IMG/VR virus record: IMGVR_UViG_3300024290_000013
Coordinates: 1-20,432 of that record
Strand: one strand, 5' to 3'
From: a virus
Length of the DNA stretch: 20,432 bases
Position numbers and translations under genes: made by a program. Numbering within the stretch: the stretch's first letter is position 1; the number at the start of each line of letters is the position of its first letter. Below the pieces are notes generated by a model. The model saw nothing but the letters and a program-made list of their open reading frames with translations, was not told where the DNA came from and ran no database searches. This document shows, piece after piece, positions 19,805-20,432 of the stretch.

Positions 19805-20303
19805 CACCAAGCGATTGTTGCTGCTGAAAGAAATGTGCTCGTATCTGAAGAGCGAAATCCGTCTCGTTAACGGCTACAGCTTCAACCTGAATTCCGTCTA
19901 CAGAGGCAAGAAGAATTTCGGACGTGAAATCGAACTACCGGCAGTGGTCGTCCTGGAGAACTTCAACCCGGATCGAGCGCCGGAAACGGTTGGTGGTGTT
20001 GTAGGCACCAAGCAAAAATACGATCAGGTGTATCTGCTCAACGGATGGGCGGCAGGTTCCGGAGACGACGAAGGAGACGAAGACGCGGCGCACCGTTTGC
20101 TGGGCGACGTGAAGAAAGCTTTCGGAAAGTTGCTCGTTCCGAGAAATCAAAGCGGGTTTTTCGATGGCCTTGCAAGCGCGCTTTACATCGAGCCCGGGGT
20201 TGTTCGGCCTCCCGACGAACAATCAGAAAAGGCGTATTTCTGGATGCGTGTTCGTCTGGAAATCGTCGAAAAGGTGGGAGACCCGTACTGGATTCGTGAC
20301 TAA
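19797..20303 (+). CDS. Tail terminator at the lambda U position, 168 aa
   Basis: This probably caps the growing tail tube and joins it to the head. The start is a GTG at 19797 with GGGAGG eight bases upstream, inside the end of the Z-like gene. The sequence has an N-terminal helix (KRLLLLKEMCSYLKSEI), beta strands (ELPAVVVLENFNP, KYDQVYLLNGWAAG), an acidic loop (GDDEGDEDAAHRLLGDVKKAF, helix after the loop) and a C-terminal strand FWMRVRLEIVEK; this alpha/beta order matches tail terminator proteins. At 168 residues it is longer than lambda gpU (131). Assignment is by position, size and fold pattern, not by a diagnostic motif. Confidence 0.7.
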   Translation: MADTKRLLLLKEMCSYLKSEIRLVNGYSFNLNSVYRGKKNFGREIELPAVVVLENFNPDRAPETVGGVVGTKQKYDQVYLLNGWAAGSGDDEGDEDAAHRLLGDVKKAFGKLLVPRNQSGFFDGLASALYIEPGVVRPPDEQSEKAYFWMRVRLEIVEKVGDPYWIRD

Positions 20304-20331
20304 CCGTTTTACCAACAGAAAGGAGACCCTC

Positions 20332-20432
20332 ATGGGCAGCGAGAACTACACCCTCGGGCGTGGCGAACTCTTCTTCGACAAGTTCGTCGAAGGCACCTTC
20401 AACAAGACCGGCGAGCGCTACCTCGGCAATAC
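20332..20432 (+). CDS. Tail tube protein, partial (5' end only)
   Basis: The frame starts at ATG 20332 with AAAGGAG (20319-20325) upstream and runs off the window; 33 codons are visible. The start MGSENYTLGRGELFFDKF, followed by GTFNKTGERYLGN, resembles the N-terminus of a group of phage tail tube proteins (a YTLGRGxLxF opening and a G-x-R-Y-x-G-N element). Its position right after the terminator gene is where lambda has V, the major tail protein. The perfect ribosome-binding site and G/C-ending codons fit a high-copy product. Confidence 0.7.
   Translation, partial: MGSENYTLGRGELFFDKFVEGTFNKTGERYLGN

Overview
The window is part of a tailed double-stranded DNA phage genome (siphovirus type) that infects a GC-rich, probably proteobacterial host. 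The evidence is a complete run of head genes in the same order as phage lambda (small terminase, large terminase, W, portal, S49 protease with nested scaffold, D, major capsid, FI position, FII position, Z, U position, start of the tail tube gene). Upstream sits a replication set (DUF2800 nuclease, DUF2815 ssDNA-binding protein, family A DNA polymerase, VRR-NUC nuclease, SNF2-type helicase, PrimPol/D5-type primase-helicase) of the kind found in Chi/Enc34/BcepNazgul-like phages. That taxonomic placement is inference from gene content. No integrase, tRNA, CRISPR array or insertion sequence is visible.

Layout. Bases 1-596 hold no credible gene. They carry about twelve copies of an 8-bp motif (GGGACAGT / ACTGTCCC), a long inverted repeat and AT-rich AATTAA blocks, and look like an origin or packaging/partition site. 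Bases 597-1270 hold two small rightward genes of unknown function, the second with a zinc-ribbon-like tail. A perfect bidirectional hairpin terminator (1276-1303) separates them from a leftward operon (4385 to 1329): a helix-turn-helix regulator, the 833-residue primase-helicase and an 80-residue conserved phage protein.

Bases 4386-4537 are a divergent control region with a sigma70-like rightward promoter and two inverted repeats that overlap it. The rightward replication set follows: an acidic, AT-hook-bearing protein (4538-4987), the DUF2800 nuclease, the DUF2815 protein with an SSB-like acidic tip, the DNA polymerase, the VRR-NUC and the helicase. Two strong hairpins lie between genes of this set.

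The helicase gene overlaps the small terminase gene, so replication and packaging genes are joined without a gap. From 10954 to the window end the genes are tightly packed and often overlap by 1-14 bases. Genes for proteins needed in many copies (D, capsid, FI-position protein, tail tube, acidic protein) each have an AAGGAG ribosome-binding site and mostly G/C-ending codons. Neighbouring genes are more mixed.

The strongest leads for new biology are the repeat cluster at 116-491, the divergent operator region, the SSB-like C-terminus of the DUF2815 protein, leucine at the 762-equivalent site of the polymerase, and the uncharacterised small genes.
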